Shown: one piece after another, positions 7,485 to 17,515 of the stretch
How the letters are laid out: every line of letters starts with the position of its first letter
Numbering within the stretch: position 1 is the stretch's first letter
NCBI RefSeq assembly: GCF_004023625.1
Contig: NZ_RPDJ01000043.1
Coordinates: forward strand, 1-64,000
DNA length: 64,000 bases
Reading direction: 5' to 3'
DNA from: Streptomyces cavernae
GTDB lineage: Bacteria; Actinomycetota; Actinomycetes; Streptomycetales; Streptomycetaceae
Made by a program: the position numbers and the translations under genes
Notes under the pieces: generated by a model
What the model saw: the letters and a program-made list of their open reading frames with translations, nothing else
The model's database searches: none
Told to the model about the DNA's origin: nothing

Positions 7485-7733
7485 GTGCCACACCTCTACA
7501 TCTGCCACCAGTGCCGCACTCGGGCGCCCAAACGATGGGACCGACGGGAGGGCGCCGAGGCCGATCAGCAGCAGCACCGTGACGACGCGCATGGCGGCCA
7601 CGTCCCCATCGGGGGAGATGGCATCGAGACGGTCCACGCGGACAGCCGGGGCGATGGGCTCCTGCCCCGGCACACCTTCTTCGCCGTCCTGTTCCTGCTC
7701 GCCCTGGTCCTGGCGAACTGCTGGCGCGGTTGA
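7485..7733 (+). CDS. small CxxC protein with C-terminal membrane segment
   Basis: 82 residues from GTG 7485. It opens with PHLYICHQCRTRAPKRW, a CxxC knuckle, followed by Asp/His-rich sequence (QQQHRDDAHGGHVP) and one C-terminal hydrophobic segment (TFFAVLFLLALVLANCW). The layout matches small proteins that recur in Streptomyces plasmid and integrative-element operons. Metal binding is inferred. The stop overlaps the TTG start of the next frame. Confidence 0.65.
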   Translation: MPHLYICHQCRTRAPKRWDRREGAEADQQQHRDDAHGGHVPIGGDGIETVHADSRGDGLLPRHTFFAVLFLLALVLANCWRG

Positions 7734-8065
7734 GCCCCCTCCGGCCCCGCCGGGCCACGGCCCCGACTCCGCTCACTGCGCCGGCACCCGCGCCCGCCGC
7801 GCTGCCGGTCACGGCGGGACCGAGGTCCGCGTGGTTCTCGGTCCCGCGCACCAGTTCGCCGCCAGACTCGACACGCTGCCTGACAGGAGACCCCGCCGTA
7901 ATCGATGCCCATGAGCCTGTAGACCTCGCCGGGCAGGTCATCTGCGAGGCCGTGACCTGCGAGCGACCCGAGTGCACGCCGGACGACCACCACCGGTTCG
8001 TCATCGAGAACGGGCGATTGCAAAGTCGCGGTGATGTCGTGAGTGTGCAGCTCACGGCGGTGTGA
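7730..8065 (+). CDS. hypothetical protein with Cys/His cluster
   Basis: 111 residues from TTG 7730, overlapping the previous stop. Residues 1-55 are Pro/Ala-rich. The second half (HEPVDLAGQVICEAVTCER, then PECTPDDHHRFVIENGRL) holds three Cys and two His that could bind a metal. It is the last open frame of the module before transposon debris. Function unknown and the start is uncertain. Confidence 0.5.
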   Translation: MSPLRPRRATAPTPLTAPAPAPAALPVTAGPRSAWFSVPRTSSPPDSTRCLTGDPAVIDAHEPVDLAGQVICEAVTCERPECTPDDHHRFVIENGRLQSRGDVVSVQLTAV

Positions 8066-8456
8066 CGATGCCGGGAGGGCGCGCGACCGGACGCAACGAA
8101 GCCCCGTTGTGGAGGTGCCTTGCCAAGTCGCCTGCGCCCAACGGAGCTTCGATGTGCCGTCAGTCTGCCTGGTCAAGTCGCCCACCCGTCAGCACTGTGC
8201 GACGGGCCCACTGGCCGAGCGGCTGGCCACGCTGGCCGATCCGCGGTGCCGGCGCGGAAAGCGTCACCCCTTCGTGGCAGTGCCGCAACCGGGGTGGTGT
8301 TGGCCGTCATCGGCATGCGGCGTCGAGTCCCATGTACAAAGCCCACCGGAGAGCATCGCCGAAAGCAACCAGGTCAGACCACGCAGCTGCCGTCCCTCAA
8401 GTTCTGCTTTCCGGGGGCGTTCAGAAGGTGATGCTCTGTCCTTCCTGCTGGTCTTA
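8066..8456 (+). pseudogene. ISAs1-family transposase remnant and flanking debris
   Basis: Bases ~8160-8282 read PLAERLATLADPRCRRGKRH then PFVAV. This is the conserved N-terminal motif (LLERLATVPDPR.RRGxRH) of ISAs1/H-repeat transposases. The hydrophobic continuation normal for the family is absent from this frame, and the rest of the gene is missing. No other coding signal is seen in these 390 bases. Confidence 0.6.
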
Positions 8457-9625
8457 CTGACCTTGGCGTTATAGCGTCTGGGTCTTCGTCGGGCCGGGTG
8501 ACAGGGTCTGTCTGGTCTGGTAGCCCGGAAGTATGCGGTATCCGGACGGGGGCGGGCTGACCGCCGAGCAGCGCAAGCGCCGCGAAGAGGTACGCATGCG
8601 GGCCGCTGACCTCTTCGCGGAGGACGTGAAAGTCCCGTGCATCGCCCGGGAGTTACGGGTGAGTGAGAAGTCGGTCTATCAGTGGCGCCGTGTCTGGAAG
8701 GCGGGCGGGCGGGAAGCGTTGCGTTCTCAGGGGCCGCCGGGCTATGACTGCCGCCTCGGCCCTCACCTGCAGGCCAAGCTTGCGACATGGCTGGAGGAGG
8801 GGCCGGCCGCGCACGGCTGGACGGACGACCAGGTGTGGACCGCCGCACGGGTGCGCACGCTGATCGGGCGGAAGTTCCACCTCTCCTACAGCGTCTCCGG
8901 CGTCACGCGGCTGCTGCACCGGATGGGCTTCAGCGTGCAGGTGCCCGCCCGGCCCGCCGCCGAACGGGACGAGGACGCGATCACCGCATGGCGGGAGGCG
9001 ACCTGGCAGGAGGTAAAACCCTCCGGGCGGCGACCGGCGCGTTCGTCTGCTTCGAGGACGAAGCGGGCGTGACCGGCCGTCCGCCCAAGGGCCGCACCTG
9101 GGGCCGACGCGGCATCACCCCGACGGTGCGCGTTTCAGGCCGTGGCCGTGGGCGCCTGTCGGTGGCCGGACTGCTGTGTTACCGGCCCGGTCTGCCCGCC
9201 CGCCTGTGCTACCGGCTGCGCCGGCACACCGGCCGCAAGGGCGAGCGTCGTTCACTCGGCGAGAGCGACTACATCCGCCTGCTGGATGGCGCCCACCAGC
9301 TACTGAAGGCCCCGCTGATCGTGGTGTGGGACCGGCTGAGCACCCACATCTCCAGGGCGATGAAGGCACTCGTGACCGAGCGGGAATGGCTGACGGTGGT
9401 TCTGCTGCCCGGGTATGCGCCTGAGCTCAACCCGGTCGAGGGCTTGTGGGCGCATATCAAGCGGAGCCTGGCCAATCTCGCCGCCCGCACCCTCAGCGAG
9501 CTGGAGACTCTACTGCGCAGGCGTCTCAAGGCATTGCAGTACCGGCACACCATCCTCGGCGGGTTCCTCGCCGGGACGGGCCTCGCCCTCGACAGACCGA
9601 ACTGACCCTAAAACGCCGAAGTCAG
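8457..9625 (+). mobile_element. IS630-family insertion sequence, apparently complete (IS 1)
   Basis: 1169 bp between TA dinucleotides at 8455-8456 and 9626-9627. TA duplication is the signature of IS630/Tc1-type transposition. Extended ends 8454-8478 and 9604-9628 form a 25-bp inverted repeat with 4 mismatches. One frameshifted transposase gene fills the element. Reading across the element, the left and right flanks join at TA without any lost base, so this looks like a clean insertion. Confidence 0.88.
8533..9605 (+). CDS. IS630-family transposase made from two overlapping frames
   Basis: Frame A (8533-9072) carries the helix-turn-helix part (KVPCIARELRVSEKSVYQW, then HGWTDDQVWTAARV). Frame B, one base back, carries the catalytic part: GAFVCFEDEAGVTGRPPKG with the first Asp, VVWDRLSTH with the second, and PGYAPELNPVEGLWAH with the final Glu. 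The switch falls near 9015-9025 (AGGTAAAACCCTCC), so a -1 frameshift would give a full DDE transposase of about 357 residues. Programmed frameshifting is known in IS630; a simple mutation cannot be excluded, but all catalytic residues are intact. Confidence 0.85.
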
Positions 9626-9834
9626 TAATGTGCGGTGTAGGAGACGCCGTGGACTTTGAGGCCGGCTGGGTTGAGGAGGGTGATGGTGCCGGTGCAAGTC
9701 GCGGCATAGACTGTGTCCCCCGCAGCTCGTGTCGCTTTCCCCTCTCCGATTCCGCGGGTGCGTGTTGCATCCATTTCGGTGCCTCGTGTCGCTTTGCCAG
9801 AGACGCTGCGGCGCGGCGTCGTGTCGAGTTTCAC
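9622..9834 (-). CDS. small hypothetical protein whose 3' end was rewritten by IS630 insertion
   Basis: 70 residues from GTG 9834. The C-terminal part (AAGDTVYAATCTGTITLLNP) looks like a short beta-rich segment; the N-terminal part is low-complexity Thr/Arg/Gly. The IS entered at TA 9626-9627. Joining the flanks without the IS gives ...TAH followed by TAA, whereas with the IS it reads ...TAHY then TGA. The insertion therefore added one residue and did not break the frame. It lies directly downstream of the RHS toxin on the same strand, the usual place of an immunity gene, but nothing in the sequence proves that. The ribosome site is weak. Confidence 0.3.
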   Translation of the reverse strand: MKLDTTPRRSVSGKATRGTEMDATRTRGIGEGKATRAAGDTVYAATCTGTITLLNPAGLKVHGVSYTAHY

Positions 9835-10009
9835 ATCGTCGTTGCCGGCTCACAGGCTGGAGTCAATGGGGGTTCCCACCAGCCGAGTCGCGCTCGCTGG
9901 CGTTCTGGCCGCGGGCAACGCCGCCGCCCTGACCTGCCGCACTCGCATCCCGGCAGTCATGCTCGGTCTGGGAGGCAGGCTTTCGTGCGCACTCCAGCGG
10001 AGGCGGATC

Positions 10010-13000
10010 CTAATACCGCTCGTACGGCCCGACGATCCCGTATTTCCTCTTCATACGTTCGCCGATCTTGAGGACGTCTGCCGGCGTCAGGGCCGGGTAG
10101 CCGGGGCTGGTGACGATCTCGAACCATTCGGCGTTCCACCCTGCCCGGTGGATCGCCTTGTGCTGCTCGACTCCGATGCTGACGGTGAAGTCGTGGATAT
10201 CGATGCCCTTCTGCTTGAAGTAGGAGGCGAATGTCTGCGGGAAAACATGATGCTTCTCCCACCCGTTGGCCAGGTCGTAGGCTGTCGGGCCGCCGGGCAG
10301 CGCGGGATCGTCGTAGGGATCCGTGGTCCGGTCCGAGGGGAAGTCCGCCGGGGTGTGCGGTACTGGGTCGAGGACGGGCAGTTCCTGCGTCTCCTCTCCG
10401 ATCGGTACCCAGTCCTTGAGCGGTTCCCGAATGATCCGGTCCACGTCCTGCTGCGCGAGGAAACGGGCGTGGGCGGCCGGGTCCCCGGCGGGCGTGGACC
10501 ACAACACGATCCCGAGAGCGCCGAGTCGGGAGGCGCCGACGGCGAATTCGAGTGCGGCGGCCCTGCTGATCCCGGCGAAGATTCCGGGAGCGGGCTCGAA
10601 GCCACCGCTGGGGCTGGCGCCCGGTGTGGTGCCGGTGGGAGGGCTCGGTGGGGGCCCGGCGGGGCTGTTCGGCTGTAGTGGCACATCGACCGGTGTCTGA
10701 ATGGATGGTGTGGGGGTCGGGGGTCGTGCCCAGGTCGGCACGACATACGGCTGGGGCATCCACCCCGGGTCCACGTTGACCGAGATCTCGAAGTAGAAGT
10801 CCTCCGACTCGATGCGCTGGTGGACACCGATCGGCTCGTGACCGTCCGGGTCGGTGTAGTCCAGCGGAGCGTTGTAGGCGTAGGAGTAGCGGTTGAGTGC
10901 TTGCGGGTCGTATGGCCTCGGCACGACGGTGTCGGCCGAGACGAATTTCGCAAGCCCAGGGTCGTAGTGCCGGGAGCCCATGTGGATCAGACCGGTTTCG
11001 TCGTCCGGCTTGTGCCCTCCGAAGCCCGTACCGCTGCCTGCCTGTCCGGCTGGTCGGTATGGCGCGCCGTACGGGGCGTAGTTGGACCTGGCGGTCACGG
11101 TGCCGGAGGCGTCGGTGGTCATCCGGGGGGAGCCCAGGACGTCCTGGTGGTGGAAGGAGACGTCGCTCCCTCGGCGGGTCGCGATCAGGCGCGGGCCTGC
11201 GTAGTACGAGGTCACCAACTGCCCCGCCGCGTCGAACTCGACCAGCGGCCCCAGGGCGTCCACCGTGCCGTTCGGTCCGGCTTTGCGAACTCGGTCGCCG
11301 TCCGCGTCATAGACGAAGGTCGTCTTCCCGGCGGGGGTGGTGACCGAGGCGAGGAGATTGTCGTCGGTCCAGCCGAGCGTCCGGTCCACGCCGGTGGTTT
11401 GGTTGCCGTTGGCGTCGTAGGCGTACGTGGCGGGTACCTGGCCCGACACCTCGGTGACCGCGTGGACGTGGAGCGGGTCGTCGTAACGGTAGGTGCCAGT
11501 CTGCGAGTTGGAGGTCATGTTGCCGATCTCGTCGTACTCGAAGCTCTGTGCGTGCGCTCCGGTGACTTCCAGCAGCCGGTTCAGCTCGTCGTAGCGGAAG
11601 TTTTGCTTCTCAGTGTTTGGGTTCCGCGAGATACGGTGGTCCGTCCGTCCGGCCAAGTCGTGGCCGTATGTGCTGTGGAACAGCTCGTTGTGCGCGAGGT
11701 CCTCGACCCTCTCGGTGCTGATCCATTGCCGTTGCGGATCGTAGGTGAGAAAGGCTTCGGTGTCGTTGGCGTATCGCAGCCGTTCGAGCCGGTCATGGGT
11801 GTCGTACCCGAGGGATGTCACATAGCCGCCGACGCTCTCCAGTCGTCCGGCCGGGTCGTAGGTGTACGGCACCAGTTCGGACGTTGTCGTAACGGCGCCG
11901 CTTTGATCCGGATAGCGCACCGATGCCAGCCTGCCTGGCGCGTCGTAGGCGGCCTCGGTCTCCGCGCACCGCAGCTGGACACAGATCCTGTGGAGCGTTA
12001 CATGCCCTGCGGTGTCGTACGTGAAGTCGTGGGTGGCGGTGCCGTCCGCGTTCTCGGTGCGGGTGATCTGGCCCGTGCTGGCACCGTTGGGCTTGCTGGT
12101 CAGTGGGTCGATGTCGTAGAACCACTGGTCACTGCGGGGCGTTCCCTGGGGATCGTGGACCCTTTCGGTGAGACGTCCCAGCTGGTCATAGCGGAACTCG
12201 AGCCGTTGCTTCTTGGCGTCGACCTGCCAGTCGGGCAAGTGGTCCTGGTCGTCGTAGCCGATGGTCCAGCAGCCGAGATCCGGGTCACAGCCGCCGTGAC
12301 GGCGGCCGAGTGAGTCCCACTGGGTCGTCGTGGTGTTCTTCCGTGCATCGACCGTCTCGACGAGACGGTCGAGCGCGTCGTACGCGAATGTCGTGTCATA
12401 GGAGCGGAGTTGGCCGTTGACGGTGACGAACTCGCGCACCCGCTCCACGTTGTCGAATCCGTCGCGGAACAGCACCCGATCGTGCTTCAGCTCGTCGGTG
12501 TATGTCTCAGTGTTGCTGCCGAAGCTGACTGACCGGTGGCTGCCGTCCGCGTGCTGGATCTGCCTGGCCCGAAGGCGGTAGTCGTAGGTGTACCGCTCGG
12601 TGGTCGTGCCGGAGCCGGGCGTCGCCCAGGCGGATTCGGTCTCGACGCGGTCCGTGGCGGCGAAGTACGTGAGCGATCGCTCCGCGCCGCTCGCGCGGCG
12701 CAGCAGGATGGTGCGTCCGAGTCCGTCGACGTACTGCTCGATGGGAAGGCCGAGTAGGTCTCGGTTCGAGGCGGACAGGCACTGTTTGACGATGACCCGT
12801 TGGCTGAGGGTGCCCCAGCCCGGGTACTGGTAGTCCTCGCAACCGCCGCCGGGGTAGTCGACGTGGCGTATCCGCCCGTGCGGCTCGTAGCGCCGGGTCG
12901 TGGTCTGCTGGTCAGGCCCGCGTGACACCGTGGGCTTGCCGAGCGAGTAGTTCCACTCCTGGCCCTCGCAGTACGTGGCATTGCATTTTTGAACGGGGTA

Positions 13001-16000
13001 CAGGCCGTACACCGTGTCGTAGTCGGTACGTGACCAACGCCCGGTGGGTCCGGTCACCTTTGTCGGGTTGCCGTACGAGTCGTGGTCGACGGTCGTCGTG
13101 GCATAGCTCTTGCCCACGCCGTCCCACACTTCCAGTTTCGCCAGGTCCCCGACAAGCGGAGGCTGGGTGTAGGCCGTGTTGGTGTCGTACAACAACTGGC
13201 TGCGCGTGACGCGCAGGGGCTGGGCGCCGGACGTGTCGAGTACCTCGATGGCTGCGGGGAGCCCGACGATATACGAAGTGACGTTTGGCTTGAACAGCAC
13301 TGTCTGTTCGCGGTTGTCCTTCTTTATGTCGTCGAGGTTGTCGTTGTCCGAGTCGGCGAACAGCCCGTCGCGGCGGGTCGAGGTGATGTTGCCGTACTGG
13401 TCGTGTGCGTACTGCGTTGACAGAGTCCGGCAGCCGTCGGCCTCGCACTGTTCCCGGCGTTCGGTCAGGAGCCTGCAGTGGTGGGGTGGTGGATCATTGG
13501 TGCGTGAGTCGTCGTACGTGTAGGTCGTGGTGTCGGAGGGTGCGCCGCCACCGGTACCGCTGACAGCCACCTTGAGCCGGGCCTTGGCGCAGCCTGGCGT
13601 TTGGGCGTAGTCCGTCACTATGCGGCTGTACTCATTGGTCTCGGTGACCGTCGCGAAGCCGAGGAACCGATGTTCGAGGGCGGACCACCGTGCACCCTCA
13701 TATCGGAAGGTAGTTGTGGAGTCCGGGGCAGCCGAAGGACTGGCCGGGCGTGCAAAGGTACGGACAGCTGTGACAACGCGGCGCACCGAACCCGCCGGCA
13801 TCGAGGCATGTGTCCCCGTGGAGGAGCGGTACTGCACCTCCACGCTGCCGCCGAGCTCATTGGTGTGTCCGACGAGTCGGCCGTCGTCGTAGCGCGAGCG
13901 CAGGGCGAGGAAGCGGACCGTCTCAGCGTCCTTGCGTACGATCGCGAGGTCGTTGCGGCCGTCGGCGTTCTCGTCGGTGGGCCGCATGTTCCGTGTGTCA
14001 TGGACCGGGACGCCGAGATCCCAGCCAGCGGCCGGGACGGCTTCATGGCTTACGGCCCAGCTGCCGTGGCGGTTGAGCAGCGTCCAGATGTGCAGCTCCG
14101 TGCCGCTCGCCGCCGCGGTGACCGTCGTCAGGTCGGAGACCCCGTCGCCGTCGATGTCGGTTACCCGCCACGATGTGCTGTCGCTGGGGCCCGCCTCGTT
14201 CTTGATGTCGACAGGTACGGAGTCCACGTCCCAGGTGCCCCGGCCGCGGGAGACAAGCTGGTCGATGCGCAGATGACCGGTGACTCCCGTGGGACCTGTA
14301 GTCGGCGGCAGGGACTCGACGCTGAGCAGATCGGTCTTTCCGTCGGGATTGAGCTGGGCAGGCTTCCAGTCGGCCGTGTCTGTGCTCGGCAGTTGCCGCG
14401 TATCGGCGAATGGCAGCCAGTGCCCGTCACCGCGCGACAACAGGGTACGGACTTCCTGCGTCGCGGCTCCGGTGAAGTGCACATGGACCAGGTCCGCTTC
14501 CTTGTCACCGTTGACATCGGCAACGCGCCAGGCTGCTCCGTCGTCCTCCCCGGTGCTACCGAACTGCTGTTCATTGACCGCTGTCCACTGGCCGTTCCCC
14601 GCAGACAGCAGCGTTCGAACCATCACGCCCGATGTAGTTGCCGCGGTGTGGGCGAGGTCCGTGTCGCCGTCCCCGTCAACGTCCAGAGCCTTGAGCGACC
14701 ACGTGTCTTCGAAGGTCGCGCCGGGCCAAGCGGTACCGGCGGTGCCGGGTGCCGGCGTCCATTGGCCTGTGCCGTCCGACAGCAGCGTGTGGATTCGCAC
14801 CGCCGATGCCCCGGTTCGGCTCTCTTGCGCGTACGGGCAGACCAGATCGGCTTTGCCGTCCGCTCTGCTCTGCGGTCCTCCGACGTCGATGGTGAGGCAG
14901 CGCCCCGGTGCCCGGTCGTCGTAGTCGGGCAGCACATCGTCGATCAGCAGCTGATCGAATGAAGTGCTGTTCCTGAGGGCCGTGTAGATCCGCAGGCCCG
15001 GGTTGGTGTACTTCACGAACACGCGATCAGCCGCGCCGTCGCCGTTGACGTCGGCATCGTGCCAATTGATGGTGTCTTGACCGTCTGTGTTCCAGGTCGG
15101 CTTGACCCGGAACGAGGCGATGCGCATGTTGTTCTGGGCCGTGTGCGGGAAGACGCCTGTCAGGTCGGCTCGGCCGTCGCCGGAAATGTCGGTGAGGAAG
15201 TACTGACCGGTGAGTCCCTCCGGGCACACGATGCGGTTCCCGACCCCGGAGGAGCGGCCGGGGCAGTCATGAGTCCAGTCGGTGGGTGCGGGATGGACTG
15301 CTTGAAAGGTGCCGTCTTTTTTGGAGATCAGCCAGGTGGCCCTGGTCCGCGAGGGCCAGTTGGGGTTGCGGTAGCTCGTGGGCGTCAGGATCGCTACATC
15401 GGTCGCGGTGTCACCGTTGGAGTCGCCGCTGATCCACTGATTCGGGTAGGAGTGCTGCTGCAGTGCGAAGCTCACGCCCAGGTTCGTGTACTCCAGCGGC
15501 AGACCGGTGTCCTGCCGTACCACGCGGAATGCGCCGCGCCCGGTGGAGAGCAGGGTGAACAACCGGAGCTTGGGTTGTTCCGTCACCACGGTCAGAGGTT
15601 TCTCGCCGACGACGAGGAGGTCTGTGCGGCCGTCGCTGTTGAAGTCCCCGGACTGCACCAGATCGGTGCCCACGTCCCCATACAGCGTGAGATCCGGCTG
15701 GTCGACTGAGTTGACCCAGTTCGCTCCGGTAAGAAATGATTTGAGACTCTTGAAGGTGCCATCGCCGAGCGACAGTGCCATGTCGACCGCTGCCTGGTGC
15801 TTCGGGCTGGTGTTGGGGTCGAAGTTCTGACGTACGTGGGCTAGGTCGGCGCGGTCGTCGCCGTCGAAGTCCCCGACGAACCAGTGCGCGGCATCGCGTG
15901 GGTTATGTGTCCAGTTCGGATCCGACACAGGGTGCGGATCGAGCCCGCCACGCCCTGTCGAGAGTGCGACGAAGAACCGGGCCTCGTCCTTGGGAGGGGA

Positions 16001-17515
16001 TGCGTTCGTGCGGTGGTGCAGTGCGGCCATGACGTCTGCACGGTGATCGCCGTTGGTGTCGGCGAGGAACCAGCGGCTCTGGGGGGCCCACTCATCGACC
16101 GCTGTCTGGACCGTGGACGCCGTCCGGAAGGGGGCGGTGGGACGATCCTGGGAGACAGCCGTGGTAAGCAGAACGCGACCGGCGGTCGGGTCCCAGCGCG
16201 CGAAAGCGAGATCGCAGCGGCCGTCACCGGTGACATCACCGGGCATGGCCCGCCACTCGGGACGCGAGGCGTTGCCCCAGTCCCAGGACAGTAGCTGGGT
16301 CCGGCTGGTCCAGGTGCCGTCGCGCTGGGCCTGGGCCACGCGCAGGGAGGCCCGGCCGTTGTCCTCACGGCCCACACCCAGCATGTCTTGGCGACCATCG
16401 GCGTCGAAGTCGCACGGGAACCACTGGACGCGTGCGTCTTTCTGCCAGAGCAGGCCGGGCAGCGGGGCGCCGTTCCAGTCCCCCTGTCCGGGGACTCCGC
16501 CGTTGTTCGGCCATGGACCGGTGAATTGAGCGTGTCCGGCACCGGGGGCCCAGCCGCTGCCGCCGGCAGCCCGGAACGTCCTGGCGGGTAGGGGTGTTGT
16601 GCCCATGGTGTTGATGGCACCGTCGGCCGCGACGACGGCATCGTTGCCCCATTGTTGGACCTTCTCCAGCAGCACCCGGTCGGGACCCGACTGCGCCCGG
16701 TAGGACAGACCGTACACACGCACCAGGCTTCCGGCGTTGTCGACCTCGATGGTCCTGAGCCGCTTTGCAAGGACCCCCAACTCCTTGCCCGTGGCATAAG
16801 TGGCGACATCGGGCCGCGGCTCGTAGAAGAAGACGATCGCGCTCTTCAGGGCGTCGGGCGAGTTGCCGTAACTGATCCTGGCGAGGTAGCACTCCCGAAC
16901 CCCGTCACAGCTGTAGTCGTACGTCACTTCGTTGCCGTGCGTGTCGACACGGCGCGACAGAGCCCACTGGTAGGTGACTGCCGAGCTGCCGATGTGCTGG
17001 GCCGTGTAGATGCTCCGGGTCCCGTTCTTCTCGGTGATGACCCAGCTGTCACCCTCTTTGAGGATGCGTGCGTAATTCTCCTGACGCGTGGAGTGGGTCC
17101 CCCCGGAAGTACAACTGGGGCTGGCACCTGGCTTCTGCTGGGTGCACGACACAAGTTCAGTGCCGTCCAGCACGAAGAGATCGGCCGCATCGTCGTAGAC
17201 GGGAGTGCCACCGCCGGTCCCGGCACGGACGATGTGCGACGTCGCGGAGAGCCCCCAGCCGGGCCCCGCGAGGCCGTTCGGGGCGTCGGAGCCGTACGAC
17301 AGCGAGACTTCGGGCTCCAGACCACGGAAGGCCGGCACCGCGATCGGGATGCTCGTCGCGTACGCACCGTCTGGTCCGGTCTCGGCCCGCGCGGTGCCGC
17401 CCAGCAGAAATATCGTCCCCCACACGATGCCTGCGGCCACGGCACTGAGGCCCAATACCCGCCGGACGAGCTCCGATAAATCGCCATGCGGCTCGCAGGT
17501 TCTCACGCGAATCAC
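10010..17515 (-). CDS. giant secreted SpvB/FG-GAP/RHS-repeat polymorphic toxin
   Basis: 2501 residues from GTG 17515. Residues ~20-44 (VLGLSAVAAGIVWGTIFLLG) are a signal or anchor segment. Residues ~45-330 are SpvB-like (FRGLEPEVSLSYGSDAPNG, then GPGWGLSATSHIVR). Residues ~340-1250 contain about 13 calcium-binding FG-GAP/VCBS motifs (DFDADGRQD, DVTGDGRCD, DISGDGRAD and others). YD/RHS repeats follow (YDALDRLVE, YDPAGRLES, YDANGNQTT). The RHS core ends near 2220 with SADTVVPRPYDPQALNRYSY and DYTDPDGH. A Pro-rich linker leads to the last ~100 residues, with WEKHHVFPQ, IDIHDFTV and HKAIHRAGWN, resembling DUF2380-type HNH-like toxin domains. RHS proteins form a shell around the toxic tip and act between cells. 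Secretion by the general pathway is inferred. Confidence 0.85.
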   Translation of the reverse strand: MIRVRTCEPHGDLSELVRRVLGLSAVAAGIVWGTIFLLGGTARAETGPDGAYATSIPIAVPAFRGLEPEVSLSYGSDAPNGLAGPGWGLSATSHIVRAGTGGGTPVYDDAADLFVLDGTELVSCTQQKPGASPSCTSGGTHSTRQENYARILKEGDSWVITEKNGTRSIYTAQHIGSSAVTYQWALSRRVDTHGNEVTYDYSCDGVRECYLARISYGNSPDALKSAIVFFYEPRPDVATYATGKELGVLAKRLRTIEVDNAGSLVRVYGLSYRAQSGPDRVLLEKVQQWGNDAVVAADGAINTMGTTPLPARTFRAAGGSGWAPGAGHAQFTGPWPNNGGVPGQGDWNGAPLPGLLWQKDARVQWFPCDFDADGRQDMLGVGREDNGRASLRVAQAQRDGTWTSRTQLLSWDWGNASRPEWRAMPGDVTGDGRCDLAFARWDPTAGRVLLTTAVSQDRPTAPFRTASTVQTAVDEWAPQSRWFLADTNGDHRADVMAALHHRTNASPPKDEARFFVALSTGRGGLDPHPVSDPNWTHNPRDAAHWFVGDFDGDDRADLAHVRQNFDPNTSPKHQAAVDMALSLGDGTFKSLKSFLTGANWVNSVDQPDLTLYGDVGTDLVQSGDFNSDGRTDLLVVGEKPLTVVTEQPKLRLFTLLSTGRGAFRVVRQDTGLPLEYTNLGVSFALQQHSYPNQWISGDSNGDTATDVAILTPTSYRNPNWPSRTRATWLISKKDGTFQAVHPAPTDWTHDCPGRSSGVGNRIVCPEGLTGQYFLTDISGDGRADLTGVFPHTAQNNMRIASFRVKPTWNTDGQDTINWHDADVNGDGAADRVFVKYTNPGLRIYTALRNSTSFDQLLIDDVLPDYDDRAPGRCLTIDVGGPQSRADGKADLVCPYAQESRTGASAVRIHTLLSDGTGQWTPAPGTAGTAWPGATFEDTWSLKALDVDGDGDTDLAHTAATTSGVMVRTLLSAGNGQWTAVNEQQFGSTGEDDGAAWRVADVNGDKEADLVHVHFTGAATQEVRTLLSRGDGHWLPFADTRQLPSTDTADWKPAQLNPDGKTDLLSVESLPPTTGPTGVTGHLRIDQLVSRGRGTWDVDSVPVDIKNEAGPSDSTSWRVTDIDGDGVSDLTTVTAAASGTELHIWTLLNRHGSWAVSHEAVPAAGWDLGVPVHDTRNMRPTDENADGRNDLAIVRKDAETVRFLALRSRYDDGRLVGHTNELGGSVEVQYRSSTGTHASMPAGSVRRVVTAVRTFARPASPSAAPDSTTTFRYEGARWSALEHRFLGFATVTETNEYSRIVTDYAQTPGCAKARLKVAVSGTGGGAPSDTTTYTYDDSRTNDPPPHHCRLLTERREQCEADGCRTLSTQYAHDQYGNITSTRRDGLFADSDNDNLDDIKKDNREQTVLFKPNVTSYIVGLPAAIEVLDTSGAQPLRVTRSQLLYDTNTAYTQPPLVGDLAKLEVWDGVGKSYATTTVDHDSYGNPTKVTGPTGRWSRTDYDTVYGLYPVQKCNATYCEGQEWNYSLGKPTVSRGPDQQTTTRRYEPHGRIRHVDYPGGGCEDYQYPGWGTLSQRVIVKQCLSASNRDLLGLPIEQYVDGLGRTILLRRASGAERSLTYFAATDRVETESAWATPGSGTTTERYTYDYRLRARQIQHADGSHRSVSFGSNTETYTDELKHDRVLFRDGFDNVERVREFVTVNGQLRSYDTTFAYDALDRLVETVDARKNTTTTQWDSLGRRHGGCDPDLGCWTIGYDDQDHLPDWQVDAKKQRLEFRYDQLGRLTERVHDPQGTPRSDQWFYDIDPLTSKPNGASTGQITRTENADGTATHDFTYDTAGHVTLHRICVQLRCAETEAAYDAPGRLASVRYPDQSGAVTTTSELVPYTYDPAGRLESVGGYVTSLGYDTHDRLERLRYANDTEAFLTYDPQRQWISTERVEDLAHNELFHSTYGHDLAGRTDHRISRNPNTEKQNFRYDELNRLLEVTGAHAQSFEYDEIGNMTSNSQTGTYRYDDPLHVHAVTEVSGQVPATYAYDANGNQTTGVDRTLGWTDDNLLASVTTPAGKTTFVYDADGDRVRKAGPNGTVDALGPLVEFDAAGQLVTSYYAGPRLIATRRGSDVSFHHQDVLGSPRMTTDASGTVTARSNYAPYGAPYRPAGQAGSGTGFGGHKPDDETGLIHMGSRHYDPGLAKFVSADTVVPRPYDPQALNRYSYAYNAPLDYTDPDGHEPIGVHQRIESEDFYFEISVNVDPGWMPQPYVVPTWARPPTPTPSIQTPVDVPLQPNSPAGPPPSPPTGTTPGASPSGGFEPAPGIFAGISRAAALEFAVGASRLGALGIVLWSTPAGDPAAHARFLAQQDVDRIIREPLKDWVPIGEETQELPVLDPVPHTPADFPSDRTTDPYDDPALPGGPTAYDLANGWEKHHVFPQTFASYFKQKGIDIHDFTVSIGVEQHKAIHRAGWNAEWFEIVTSPGYPALTPADVLKIGERMKRKYGIVGPYERY

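Noticed and set aside
10820..12313. 497-codon plus-strand frame inside the RHS gene, and many like it up to 17479
   Set aside because: These are shadows of the 7.5-kb RHS gene, which shows FG-GAP and YD repeat motifs without interruption.
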